Assembly: GCA_964035775.1 (NCBI GenBank)
Contig: OZ038312.1
Coordinates: 7,364,875-7,428,874 of the forward strand
DNA: 64,000 nucleotides
Source of the DNA: Osedax frankpressi
Taxonomy: Eukaryota > Annelida > Polychaeta > Sabellida > Siboglinidae
Reading direction: 5' to 3'
Position numbers and translations under genes: made by a program. Below the pieces are notes generated by a model. It worked only from the letters and a program-made list of their open reading frames with translations, was not told the origin of the DNA and did no database searches. Every line of letters begins with the position of its first letter. The first letter of the stretch is position 1. Positions 53,385 through 62,823 of this stretch are shown one piece after another.

Positions 53385-56030
53385 GGGGAGGGTGTAGAGA
53401 GTTAAAGAGGACTCGGGAGGGTGTAAAGGACTAGGAAGAATGAATAGGGGAGGGTGTAAAGAGTTAGAGAGGACTAGGGAGGGTGTAGATAGTTAGAGAG
53501 GACTAGGGAGGGTTTAGAGAGTTAGAGAGGACTAGGGAGGGTGTAGAGAGTTAAAGAGGACTAGGGAGGGTGTAGAGAGTTAGAGAGGACTAGGGAGGGT
53601 GTAGAGAGTTAGAGAGGACTAGGGAGGGTGGAGAGGACTAGGAAGAATGAATAGGGGAGGGTGTAAAGAGTTAGAGAGGACTAGGGAGGGTGTAGAGAGT
53701 TAGAGAGGACTAGGGAGGGTGTAGAGAGTTAGAGAGGACTAGGGAGGGTGTAGAGAGATAGAGAGGACTAGGGAGGGTGTAGAGAGATAGAGAGGACTAG
53801 GGAGGGTGGAGAGGACTAGGAAGAATGAATAGGGGAGGGTGTAGAGAGTTAGAGAGGACTAGGGAGGGTGTAGAGAGTTAGAGAGGACTAGGGAGGGTGT
53901 AGAGAGGACTAGGGAGGGTGTAGAGAGTTAGAGAGGACTAGGGAGGGTGTAGAGAGATAGAGAGGACTAGGGAGGGTGGAGAGGACTAGGAAGAATGAAT
54001 AGGGGAGGGTGTAAAGAGTTAGAGAGGACTAGGGAGGGTGTATAGAGTGTGAGAGGACCAGGGAGGGTGTAGAGAGTTAGAGAGGACTAGGGAGGGTGTA
54101 GAGAGATAGAGAGGACTAGGGAGGGTGGAGAGGACTAGGGAGAGTGTAGATAGTTAGAGAGGACTAGGGAGGGTGTAGAGAGTTAGAGAGGACTAGAGAG
54201 GGTGTAGAGAGATAGAGAGGACTAGGGAGGGTGGAGAGGACTAGGAAGAATGAATAGGGGAGGGTGTAGAGAGTTAGAGAGGACTAGGGAGGGTGTAGAG
54301 AGTTAGAGAGGACTAGGGAGGGTGTAGAGAGTTAGAGAGGATTAGGGAGGGTGTAGAGAGTTAAAGAGGACTAGGGAGGGTGTAGAGAGTTAGAGAGGAC
54401 TAGGGAGGGTGGATAGGGGAGTGTGGAGAGAGTTAGAGAGGACTAGGGAGGGTGGAGAGAGTTAGAGAGGACTAGGGAGGGTGTAGAGAGTTAGAGAGGA
54501 CTAGGGAGGGTGTAGAGAGTTAAAGAGGACTAGGGAGGGTGTAGAGAGTTAGAGAGGACTAGGGAGGGTGTAGAGAGTTAGAGAGGACTAGGGAGGGTGG
54601 AGAGGACTAGGAAGAATGAATAGGGGAGGGTGTAAAGAGTTAGAGAGGACTAGGGAGGGTGTAGAGAGTTAGAGAGGACTAGGGAGGGTGTAGAGAGTTA
54701 GAGAGGACTAGGGAGGGTGTAGAGAGATAGAGAGGACTAGGGAGGGTGTAGAGAGATAGAGAGGACTAGGGAGGGTGGAGAGGACTAGGAAGAATGAATA
54801 GGGGAGGGTGTAGAGAGTTAGAGAGGACTAGGGAGGGTGTAGAGAGTTAGAGAGGACTAGGGAGGGTGTAGAGAGGACTAGGGAGGGTGTAGAGAGTTAG
54901 AGAGGACTAGGGAGGGTGTAGAGAGATAGAGAGGACTAGGGAGGGTGGAGAGGACTAGGAAGAATGAATAGGGGAGGGTGTAAAGAGTTAGAGAGGACTA
55001 GGGAGGGTGTATAGAGTGTGAGAGGACCAGGGAGGGTGTAGAGAGTTAGAGAGGACTAGGGAGGGTGTAGAGAGATAGAGAGGACTAGGGAGGGTGGAGA
55101 GGACTAGGGAGAGTGTAGATAGTTAGAGAGGACTAGGGAGGGTGTAGAGAGTTAGAGAGGACTAGGGAGGGTGTAGAGAGATAGAGAGGACTAGGGAGGG
55201 TGGAGAGGACTAGGAAGAATGAATAGGGGAGGGTGTAGAGAGTTAGAGAGGACTAGGGAGGGTGTAGAGAGTTAGAGAGGACTAGGGAGGGTGTAGAGAG
55301 TTAGAGAGGATTAGGGAGGGTGTAGAGAGTTAAAGAGGACTAGGGAGGGTGTAGAGAGTTAGAGAGGACTAGGGAGGGTGGATAGGGGAGTGTGGAGAGA
55401 GTTAGAGAGGACTAGGGAGGGTGGAGAGAGTTAGAGAGGACTAGGGAGGGTGTAGAGAGTTAGAGAGGACTAGGGAGGGTGGATAGGGGAGTGTGGAGAG
55501 AGTTAGAGAGGACTAGGGAGGGTGGAGAGAATTAGAGAGGACTAGGGAGGGTGGAGAGGACTAGGGAGGGTGGAGAGAGTTAGAGAGGACTAGGGAGGGT
55601 GTAGAGAGTTAGAGAGGACTAGGGAGGGTGGAGAGAGTTAGAGAGGACTAGGGAGGGTGTAGAGGACTAGGGAGGGTGGAGAGAGTTAGAAAGGACTAGG
55701 GAGGGTGGAGAGAGTTAGAGAGGACTAGGGAGGGTGTAGAGAGTTAGAGAGGACTAGGGAGGGTGGAGAGAGTTAGAGAGGACTAGGGAGGGTGGAGAGG
55801 ACTAGGGAGGGTGGAGAGAGTTAGAGAGGACTAGGGAGGGTGTAGAGAGTTAGAGAGGACTAGGGAGGGTGGAGAGAGTTAGAGAGGACTAGGGAGGGTG
55901 TAGAGGACTAGGGAGGGTGGAGAGAGTTAGAGAGGACTAGGGAGGGTGTAGAGGACTAGGGAGGGTGGAGAGAGTTAGAGAGGACTAGGGAGGGTGGATA
56001 GGGTAGGGTGTAAAGAGGACTAGAGAGAGA
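53385..56030. repeat. 29-bp minisatellite (GAGAGTTAGAGAGGACTAGGGAGGGTGTA)
   Basis: About 90 copies of a purine-rich unit of about 29 bp, with shorter variants (GGAGAGGACTAGGGAGGGT). The marker GGAAGAATGAATAGGGGA lies at 53641, 53819, 53989 and 54244. It recurs at 54610, 54788, 54958 and 55213, each pair 969 bp apart, which shows a large internal tandem duplication. The right part (55.4-56.0 kb) uses a different mixture of variants. The repeat starts within 50 bp of the kringle exon donor. Confidence 0.96.
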
Positions 56031-56904
56031 GTATAGGGAAATATGATAGAGGAGGGCGGAGAGAGTGGGAAAGCATCAGGGGGGAGAGTTGGTGAGGACA
56101 TAGGGAGGGATGGAGCGAGGATGAATGGATCAGGTAGGGAAGAGGTGAAAAGAGTTAGAGAGTATAGTTTCAGATACGATAGGTTGAAATAGGTGGAGAG
56201 AGGAGGAGCTGTGCAGGGATACGGTGGTAGAGAGAAGGTTGATGAGGGTAGGAAGAGAGGAAAGAGTTTAAAGGAGTTCATTTATTAATAATTGCTAATA
56301 TGAATGTGCATTGCTTTTTATAATTTCTTATTTTGTATTTACTAACCAGCTTTCGTACAATTATTGAACAGATCAACTAATATCAATATTTTCAGTACTT
56401 CAGTAGCTGGTACTTACTTTATTCTTTACATCGCGCTTTCTAGACATCTTTTCTTTGTTATTACCTTACGTCTGCCAATATTTGCATGGAGTCTTCGGTG
56501 CATCCGATTTTTAAAATTCTTGAACCCCCTCCCAGATCTAAACATGACCTTGACTATTTCAACCCTATTCTAGACCAGTGATTCCTTCCATATATTGAAA
56601 AATCCTCTAGATATTGAACACATTTTCCCGACATCTTTGAACTCTTGCCCATTCTCTGTAGACTCATTTGTACCTCTTTTCACTTTTATGACCTCACTAT
56701 ATCGCTATTTCCCTCTGGTCAACTTTTTCCGACTTATGAAAAATATTGAAAAAATTGGGAAAGTTTACGATTTCTATTTCACAGTTGTGAATTTAACTCA
56801 GTCCTACCCAGTTACAGAAATTCACGTAACCACCTGACCTCAGACTGATTTATCACCTCTCCAAAATCTGCCCATCGCACTTGATTAGTATTCAACGCTT
56901 TCAG
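56031..56904. other. Unique intron end before the transmembrane exon
   Basis: A degenerate purine-rich tail of the array runs to about 56275, followed by unique sequence. Two modest plus-strand open frames (56364-56573, 56595-56837) show no domain that I recognise, and the kringle and transmembrane exons already join in phase. The acceptor is AACGCTTTCAG. Confidence 0.55.
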
Positions 56905-57068
56905 ATGTCGACGACCACTCTACCAACACCGAAGTCGGAGATTTTGATAATATCCTGAAGTCTTTGTTTCCCACCCGTGCACTGAAGTTCACCATTCCCG
57001 TGCTGGTGATTGTGGCTTTGGCCCTCGTACTGTTTGTTATGTATGCTCGTCGTCTACACAGACGTCAG
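56905..57068 (+). CDS. MUSK: Exon g: extracellular stalk and transmembrane helix
   Basis: After an acidic stalk (DVDDHSTNTEVGDFDNI), a hydrophobic helix begins FTIPVLVIVALALVLFVMY and is followed by the basic stop-transfer ARRLHRRQ. This fits one membrane crossing with the kinase inside. The first two bases complete Asp with exon f, and the exon ends at a codon boundary. The donor is GTGAGA. Confidence 0.92.
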
Positions 57069-57451
57069 GTGAGATGCGATTATCCGCGAGAATCCGTATA
57101 GTTTATAAGTTGATTCTAAGTCAATATGATAAGATTATATCTCGGAATTCAATATTTAAGAAATCTCTCTTTATTTTCTCCCTGCTATGTAGTCTATATG
57201 TATCTATATCGGTGCAGTCTCTAAATGTATTACTACTTAATGCAAACTAACCAAATATTCAGTTAAAATGGTCGACAGATATTTTAAAATCCATTTTTAT
57301 AACTTGAAATAATATATATTGTGAATTTCAATTCAATCTAGAAATGTGCTAAAAACGCATATTTTATAGTAGTAACGAAAAAAGAATATTAATCTCTGTT
57401 GAAATATATCACGTTTTATAATTCAACCTATATATACAAAACTACCACCAG
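57069..57451. other. Short AT-rich intron
   Basis: A 383-bp phase-0 intron, AT-rich and unique, ending ACTACCACCAG. I see nothing else in it. Confidence 0.75.
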
Positions 57452-57555
57452 GTGGATAAGAGAAATAACATTCGTTACCACAATGCTCCTGGAAGTGACA
57501 TACTCTCCATCGACATGGGACGTTTACCAGCAAATAGCTGCTACCATCAAAGAAG
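57452..57555 (+). CDS. MUSK: Exon h: juxtamembrane segment with N-x-x-Y
   Basis: It reads VDKRNNIRYHNAPGSDILSI, then DMGRLPANSCYHQRR. The stretch ANSCYHQRR lies where vertebrate MuSK has its N-P-x-Y motif (PNPMYQRMP), whose phosphotyrosine docks Dok-7. Here Asn and Tyr are kept but Pro is Ser. The exon has no domain that would identify it alone. Its position, open frame and matching phases (0 in, AG out, donor GTTAAT) support it. Confidence 0.78.
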
Positions 57556-58433
57556 GTTAATTATTTACATTTTAGAAAAACATCTTCAGTAATAGTAATA
57601 TTATTCAATTAATATTAATATTCTATTCTATTTTGTTTATATTATAGCCTAGTTTTGATAATTATTGATATTTTGTATCTTTTGAAAATGTAATTTGTTA
57701 TACATTCTTAGTTTAGTTTATAATTTACGTTGCTATGTAATACATTAATATAATACATTAATATAATACATTAATATAATACATTAATATAATACATTAA
57801 TATAATGCATTAATATAATACATTAATATAATACATTAATATAATGCATTAATATAATACATTAATATAATACATTAATATAATACATTAATATAATACA
57901 TTAATATAATGCATTAATATAATACATTAATATAATACATTAATATAATACATTAATATAATACATTAATATAATACATTAATATAATACATTAATATAA
58001 TGCATTAATATAATGCATTAATATAATACATTAATATAATACATTAATATAATGCATTAATATAATACATTAATATAATACATTAATATAATACATTAAT
58101 ATAATACATTAATATAATACATTAATATAATACATTAATATAATACATTAATATAATACATTAATATAATACATTAATATAATACATTAATATAATACAT
58201 TAATATAATACATTAATATAATACATTAATATAATGCATTAATATAATGCATTAATATAATACATTAATATAATACATTAATATAATACATTAATATAAT
58301 ACATTAATATAATACATTAATATAATACATTAATATAATACATTAATATAATACATTAATATAATACATTCAATATAAAATGAAATGAATTTCGTGAAAA
58401 TTATTTTGATATGTTTCGTGTTTTTCCGATAAG
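57556..58433. other. Intron before the kinase domain
   Basis: An 878-bp phase-2 intron. About 180 bp of AT-rich unique sequence is followed by the 13-bp array and about 60 bp leading to the acceptor TTTTTCCGATAAG. Confidence 0.8.
57738..58372. repeat. 13-bp minisatellite (ACATTAATATAAT)
   Basis: About 49 nearly identical copies. The only common variant is GCATTAATATAAT. The array ends about 60 bp upstream of the first kinase exon. Confidence 0.97.
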
Positions 58434-58548
58434 TTTACTAGATTACACCGACGACCACGCCATCTCTCTGAAGACCCTTGAATTCCCTCGCAACGACATC
58501 GTCTACACGGGAGAGTTGAGCAAAGGAGCTTTCGGCCGAATATTTAAG
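58434..58548 (+). CDS. MUSK: Exon i: start of kinase domain, P-loop
   Basis: It reads SLLDYTDDHAISLKTLEFPR, then NDIVYTGELSKGAFGRIFK. The LEFPRNDIVY segment closely resembles MuSK (LEYPRNNIEY). The glycine-rich loop is S-K-G-A-F-G, where MuSK has G-E-G-A-F-G, so the first glycine is Ser. T completes Ser with exon h. The exon ends at Lys before the donor GTTTTC. The reading frame also stays open into the next intron for some codons, which would mislead a gene predictor. Confidence 0.9.
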
Positions 58549-58624
58549 GTTTTCGCTGATGAAACTCTTCGTTCGGCTAGTTTCGCTATGTACCGCATTC
58601 GCTACACATTCATTTCATCCTCAG

Positions 58625-58675
58625 GCTGTTGCTGGAATAAGAAAAACCGGTAAAACCGATAACATCGTCGTAAAG
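58625..58675 (+). CDS. MUSK: Exon j: 51-bp exon with beta-3 lysine
   Basis: Seventeen codons, AVAGIRKTGKTDNIVVK. Together with exon i this gives GRIFK-AVAG and I-V-V-K, aligning with MuSK GRVFQARAPG and V-A-V-K. The final Lys is the ATP-anchoring beta-3 lysine. It is preceded by a 76-bp intron (58549-58624) with acceptor TTTCATCCTCAG. The donor is GTTCGG at 58676. It is very short, but alignment and phase support it strongly. Confidence 0.87.
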
Positions 58676-58837
58676 GTTCGGATCTAAGTTTACGTCGTAA
58701 AATCATTAGAAATCTAATTTTGTTATCGAGTTAATAATTATTTAATAGAATAAAAGAGTTTTATTTTGTTTTATTATTTTTAATATTCTGCAGTAGTTGT
58801 ACTTCTTATCCTGCGACTGTTCATTTATAAACCAAAT

Positions 58838-58945
58838 AAGCTATAAGACATCTAAGCCATAAGACATCTAAGATAGAAGCTATCTAAGCCATAATTTAGC
58901 TAAGCCATAAGCTATCTAAGCTATAAGCTATCTAAACTATAAGTT
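58838..58945. repeat. 16-bp repeat (CTATCTAAGCTATAAG) truncated by the gap
   Basis: About six degenerate copies of CTATCTAAGCTATAAG-like units run directly into the N run, so the array may continue in the missing sequence. Confidence 0.85.
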
Positions 58946-59145
58946 NNNNNNNNNNNNNNNNNNNNNNNNNNNNNNNNNNNNNNNNNNNNNNNNNNNNNNN
59001 NNNNNNNNNNNNNNNNNNNNNNNNNNNNNNNNNNNNNNNNNNNNNNNNNNNNNNNNNNNNNNNNNNNNNNNNNNNNNNNNNNNNNNNNNNNNNNNNNNNN
59101 NNNNNNNNNNNNNNNNNNNNNNNNNNNNNNNNNNNNNNNNNNNNN
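58946..59145. other. Assembly gap, 200 N
   Basis: Exactly 200 unknown bases, a round number typical of a scaffolding placeholder; the true size is unknown. Different repeats abut the two sides (16-bp CTATAAG on the left, C/T-rich on the right). Confidence 0.98.
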
Positions 59146-60195
59146 CCACTCCTCCTCCCCCTCCCCCTCCCTATTCCACTCCTCCCCTGCACTTCTCCTC
59201 CCCTCCCCCTCCCCTCTCCCCCTCCCCTCTCCCCTCCCCTCCCCCTCCCTCCACCTCCACTCCTCCTCCCTCCCCCTCCCCTCTCCCCCTCCCCTCTCCC
59301 CTCCCCTCCCCCTCCCCTCCACCTCCACTCCTCCCCTCCCCCTCCCTATTTCACTCCTCCCCTCCACTCCTCCTCCCCTCCCCCCCTCCCTCTCTCCTCC
59401 CCTCCCCCTCCCCTCCACCTCCACTCCTCCTCCCCTCCCCCTCCCTATTCCACTCCTCTACTCCTCCTCCCCTCCCACTCCCCATTCCCCCTCCACTCCT
59501 CCCCTCCCCATTTCCCCCCACTCCTCCCCTCCCCCTCCCTATTCCACTCCTCCCCTCCACCTCCCTATTCCACTCCTCCCCTCTCCCCTCCCCTCCCCCT
59601 CCCTATTCCACTCCTCCTCCCACTCCCTATTCCACTCCTCCCCTCTACTCCTCCTCCCCTCCCCCTTCCCTCTCCCCTCCCCTCCCCCTCCCCTCCACCT
59701 CCACTCCTCCTCCCCTCCCCCTCCCTATTCCACTCCTCTCACTCCCCCTCCCCATTCCACTCCTCCACTCCTCCTCCACTCCTCCTCCCCTCCCCTCCCC
59801 TCCCCCTCCCTATTCCACTCCTCCCCTCCACTCCTCCTCCCCTCCCCCTCCCCTCTCCCCTCCCCTCCCCCTCCCCTCCACCTCCACTCCTCCTCCCCTC
59901 CCCCTCCCTATTCCACTCCTCCCCTCCACTCCTCCTCCCCTCCCCCTCCCCTCTCCCCCTCCCCTCTCCCCTCCCCTCCCCCTCCCCTCCACCTCCACTC
60001 CTCCTCCCCTCCCCCTCCCCTCTCCCCTCCCCTCCCCTGCCCCTCCCTATTCCACTCCTCCTCCCCTCCCCCTCCCTATTCCACTCTTCCACTCCTCCTC
60101 CCACTCCCTATTCCACTCCTCCTCCCCCTCCCTATTCCACTCCTCCCCTCCACTCCCCCTCCCCTCCACTCCCCCTCCACTCCACCTACCACTCC
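59146..60195. repeat. Pyrimidine-rich compound repeat (CCCCTCCCCCTCCCTATTCCACTCCTCC)
   Basis: About 1 kb of almost pure C and T on the plus strand. It is built from CCTCCCC, CTCCCTATTCCACTCCTCC and CCTCCACCTCCACTCCTCC blocks in irregular higher-order combination. It ends only about 15 bp before the acceptor of the next exon. Minus-strand open frames of G, R and E are artefacts. Confidence 0.95.
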
Positions 60196-60208
60196 ATGAC
60201 CTCTGCAG

Positions 60209-60359
60209 GTATTAAATGAAGATGCATCTCCTCATCTTCGCCAAGACTTTCGTCGTACTGTTGAGACAATGTCGAATCTCACGCATCCCAATATCGTGAC
60301 GCTGTTCGGCGTCTGTTCAGTGGGGGAGCCTCAGTGCATGCTACTCGAGTTTATGAAAG
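60209..60359 (+). CDS. MUSK: Exon k: kinase alpha-C to hinge
   Basis: It reads VLNEDASPHLRQDFRRTVET, then MSNLTHPNIVTLFGVCSVGE, then PQCMLLEFMK. It aligns without gaps to the MuSK segment from KMLKEEAS to FEYM. HPNIV and LFGVC are conserved landmarks. At the alpha-C glutamate position (MuSK F-Q-R-E) this protein has Thr (F-R-R-T), with a Glu two residues later. The gatekeeper position is Leu. The acceptor is CCTCTGCAG in phase 0. The exon ends with G before the donor GTGTGT. Confidence 0.93.
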
Positions 60360-60784
60360 GTGTGTTGTATCTAAAGTCTTTGGAAGAGCAGTCGTTGGTT
60401 CCGTATAGAACGGACACACGATATACACTAATTATGAGATCTAAGTTATGATGAAATTACCATTGTAAGATGTAAGATATATTTTTTCAACATTTGATTA
60501 AAAATGTAAAACTTGCAAATTTACTTTACAAATATTTGACCTGGTTTCATGAATATATTCTTTATAAATTGTCTAATTTCTCATATTGATATCTCTCCAA
60601 TTTGTTGGGCAAATATTTAAACGATTCAATCGTTGTTATTATATAAAATGGAATTCACTAGCAAGATAAAACGTAAAACATCCTCGATTTAATCCTGGTA
60701 AGTTGTGCTGTGTCCATGGTCCGTACGCCCAACCGATTTCTGTTAGCAGTCGATAATTCGCTCTCATCCTGTTTCCGCCGCCAG
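60360..60784. other. Short unique intron
   Basis: A 425-bp phase-1 intron, AT-rich, with no tandem repeat, ending GTTTCCGCCGCCAG. I see nothing else in it. Confidence 0.75.
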
Positions 60785-60939
60785 ATGGAGCCCTCGACGA
60801 GTACCTGCGCAGTTGTCGAGCCGAACACTTACTCGCAGTCCGCAAGGCCATTAAGACCACAATCACTGGTCAAGGCATCGACTCCGCTGAACCTCTTCCA
60901 CTTATCTCCGACCAACAACAGATCTCAATCGCACGGCAG
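60785..60939 (+). CDS. MUSK: Exon l: kinase hinge to alpha-E, with kinase-insert region
   Basis: It reads GALDEYLRSCRAEHLLAVRK, a variable stretch, then SDQQQISIARQ. G-A-L-D-E-Y-L matches MuSK G-D-L-N-E-F-L, and the end matches C-I-A-R-Q. Between them lies a loop of about 30 residues, where MuSK also has an insertion. The first two bases complete Asp with exon k. The exon ends at a codon boundary at the donor GTTTTA. Confidence 0.9.
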
Positions 60940-61249
60940 GTTTTATAATCACACCTTTGACCTTTGATGACCATTCACTTTGACAACCTTTGTTACGACC
61001 ATAACTCTGAAACTTCTCTTGAAAAATGTACTTTCAGTAAAGTGACGTCTAACATCTGCTATTGTTATTTACATAGTAACGTATTTTTACGCATTAAAAA
61101 TACACATTATTGTGATTTACTTATTTTTATATGATTATAATATATATTTTGAATATAATTTGATTAGGAGAAGATATGTAATGCTTAAATGTGCTTTTTA
61201 CGAGCAATGTGAGGTTTGTGGCTATGTGGCGATACCCTTTACAGTGCAG
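60940..61249. other. Unique intron sequence
   Basis: AT-rich unique left part of a 1,210-bp phase-0 intron. I see nothing in it. Confidence 0.6.
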
Positions 61250-61251
61250 AG

Positions 61252-61714
61252 TGTAGATTGGAGATAGATTGGAGATAGATTGGAGATAGATTGGAGATAG
61301 ATTGGAGATAGATTGGAGATAGATTGGAGATAGATTGAAGATAGATTGGAGATAGATTGGAGATAGATTGAAGATAGATTGGAGATAGATTGGAGATAGA
61401 TTGGAGATAGATTGGAGATAGATTGAAGATAGATTGGAGATAGATTGGAGATAGATTGAAGATAGATTGGAGATAGATTGGAGATAGATTGGAGATAGTT
61501 TGGAGATAGATTGGAGATAGATTGAAGATAGATTGGAGATAGATTGGAGATAGATTGGAGATAGATTGAAGATAGATTGGAGATAGATTGAAGATAGATT
61601 GGAGATAGATTGGAGATAGATTGAAGATAGATTGGAGATAGATTGGAGATAGATTGGAGATAGATTGAAGATAGATTGGAGATAGATTGGAGATAGATTG
61701 GAGATAGATTGGAG
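61252..61714. repeat. 11-bp minisatellite (GATTGGAGATA)
   Basis: About 42 copies of an 11-bp unit. Roughly one copy in four carries GATTGAAGATA, and one has GTTTGGAGATA. Minus-strand frames of I, Y, L, Q and S are artefacts. Confidence 0.97.
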
Positions 61715-62149
61715 CTCTATCTCCATAGGGGATTAGCAACTCCTTCAAGACCGTTGGCTCTTTGCAAGAATATTAAAATAATGCGATTATGCAATATGAA
61801 TATTGTTAAAAATACATTTATTTCAATTGTAATTTATATTATTTTATCATCGTATTAATATATTTCTTTATTTAATTTAAATTATTGGTTTAGTTGGTTA
61901 TAGATATCTTTGCATATAAATAAAATCTAAACAAAATCATATAATAATAAATCATGATATTAAAAATTTAGAATAATTATTATATTTGTTTGATTAATCA
62001 ATTTTATATAATATTATTTATTTATGAATCCATTTAGAAAAATAATCCATTTTTTATAAATATTCACATATACATTTTTGTAATTTGAGTCTTAATTTCC
62101 AGTGGCATTGATAGTATGTTTCATCTCTTGTATGTTTCTTACCTTATAG
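61715..62149. other. AT-rich intron end
   Basis: Unique, very AT-rich sequence ending in the acceptor TTTCTTACCTTATAG. I see nothing else in it. Confidence 0.65.
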
Positions 62150-62276
62150 ATTGCCGACGCCATGGTGTACATTTCGCAAAAGTCTTTGATACACCGCGAC
62201 CTTGCCGCTCGTAACTGTCTCGTCACCACCGACAATAGAACTCCCTACAATCTGTGCGCGAAGATATCCGATTTTG
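62150..62276 (+). CDS. MUSK: Exon m: kinase catalytic loop and DFG
   Basis: It reads [20 protein letters not shown], then [20 protein letters not shown], then DFG. The H-R-D-L-A-A-R-N catalytic loop of receptor tyrosine kinases is intact, as is the metal-binding D-F-G. The loop between them is about six residues longer than in MuSK. The exon enters in phase 0 and ends on the first base of the Gly codon, before a weak donor, GTTCGC. Confidence 0.95.
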
Positions 62277-62303
62277 GTTCGCCTTTGGTTTTGTACCGGA
62301 GTC

Positions 62304-62432
62304 AGTAATCTATTAATAGACATTGGTATCTATTAATAGATATTGCTATCTATTAATAGATATTGGTATCTATTAATATATATTAATAGACATAGGTAGA
62401 TATTAATAGACATAGGTAAATATTAATAGATA
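62304..62432. repeat. 20-bp repeat with a perfect 12-bp palindrome
   Basis: About six imperfect copies of TCTATTAATAGATATTGGTA. TCTATTAATAGA is a perfect palindrome. Later copies decay (ATATATTAATAGACATAGG). Confidence 0.9.
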
Positions 62433-62539
62433 TTGGTGCTCCTAGACAACATTTCACATTGTTAAATTAGATAATAACTTGAAAATAAGACAGATATTAA
62501 AGAAACATATTATTATGTATGCAATGTTTACGACATCAA

Positions 62540-62805
62540 CATCACCACCAGAACTACCACCACCAGAACTACCACCACCACCACCACCAATACCACCACC
62601 ACTATCACCACCACAACCATCACCACCACTACCACTACCACCATCATCACCAGAACTACCACCACCACCACCACCGCCACTACCACTACCACCACAACCA
62701 CCACCACCAATACCACCACCACTATCTCCACCACAACCACCACCATCACTACAACCATCATCACCACTACTTCTACCTCTACCACCACCACTATCACCCC
62801 CATAA
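62540..62805. repeat. CCA trinucleotide repeat, interrupted
   Basis: ACC/CCA repeats with periodic AGAACTACC, ACTATCACC and CCACAACC interruptions. Some longer blocks recur (CCAATACCACCACCACTATC). It ends about 18 bp upstream of the acceptor of the activation-loop exon. Poly-P, poly-H and poly-V frames are artefacts. Confidence 0.95.
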
Positions 62806-62823
62806 CTACCATCAACACTGTAG

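Larger units (their letters stand above)
58676..60208. other. Intron interrupted by an assembly gap
   Basis: A phase-0 intron that contains about 160 bp of AT-rich unique sequence, a 16-bp repeat, 200 N and about 1 kb of pyrimidine-rich repeat. Its true length is unknown. Confidence 0.8.

Noticed and set aside
53041-53385. A longer plus-strand frame through the kringle region starting at 53041
   Set aside because: The upstream part is intron and the part after 53338 runs into the minisatellite; the splice sites and the kringle fold define the exon as 53117-53338.
56364-56837. Two plus-strand frames before the transmembrane exon, considered as extra exons
   Set aside because: No recognisable domain; the kringle and transmembrane exons already join in phase without them.
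58594-58624. A 35-bp mini-intron starting at the GTACCG after FAM
   Set aside because: Too short, and it gives a stop in the resulting frame; the 76-bp intron restores the MuSK alignment exactly.
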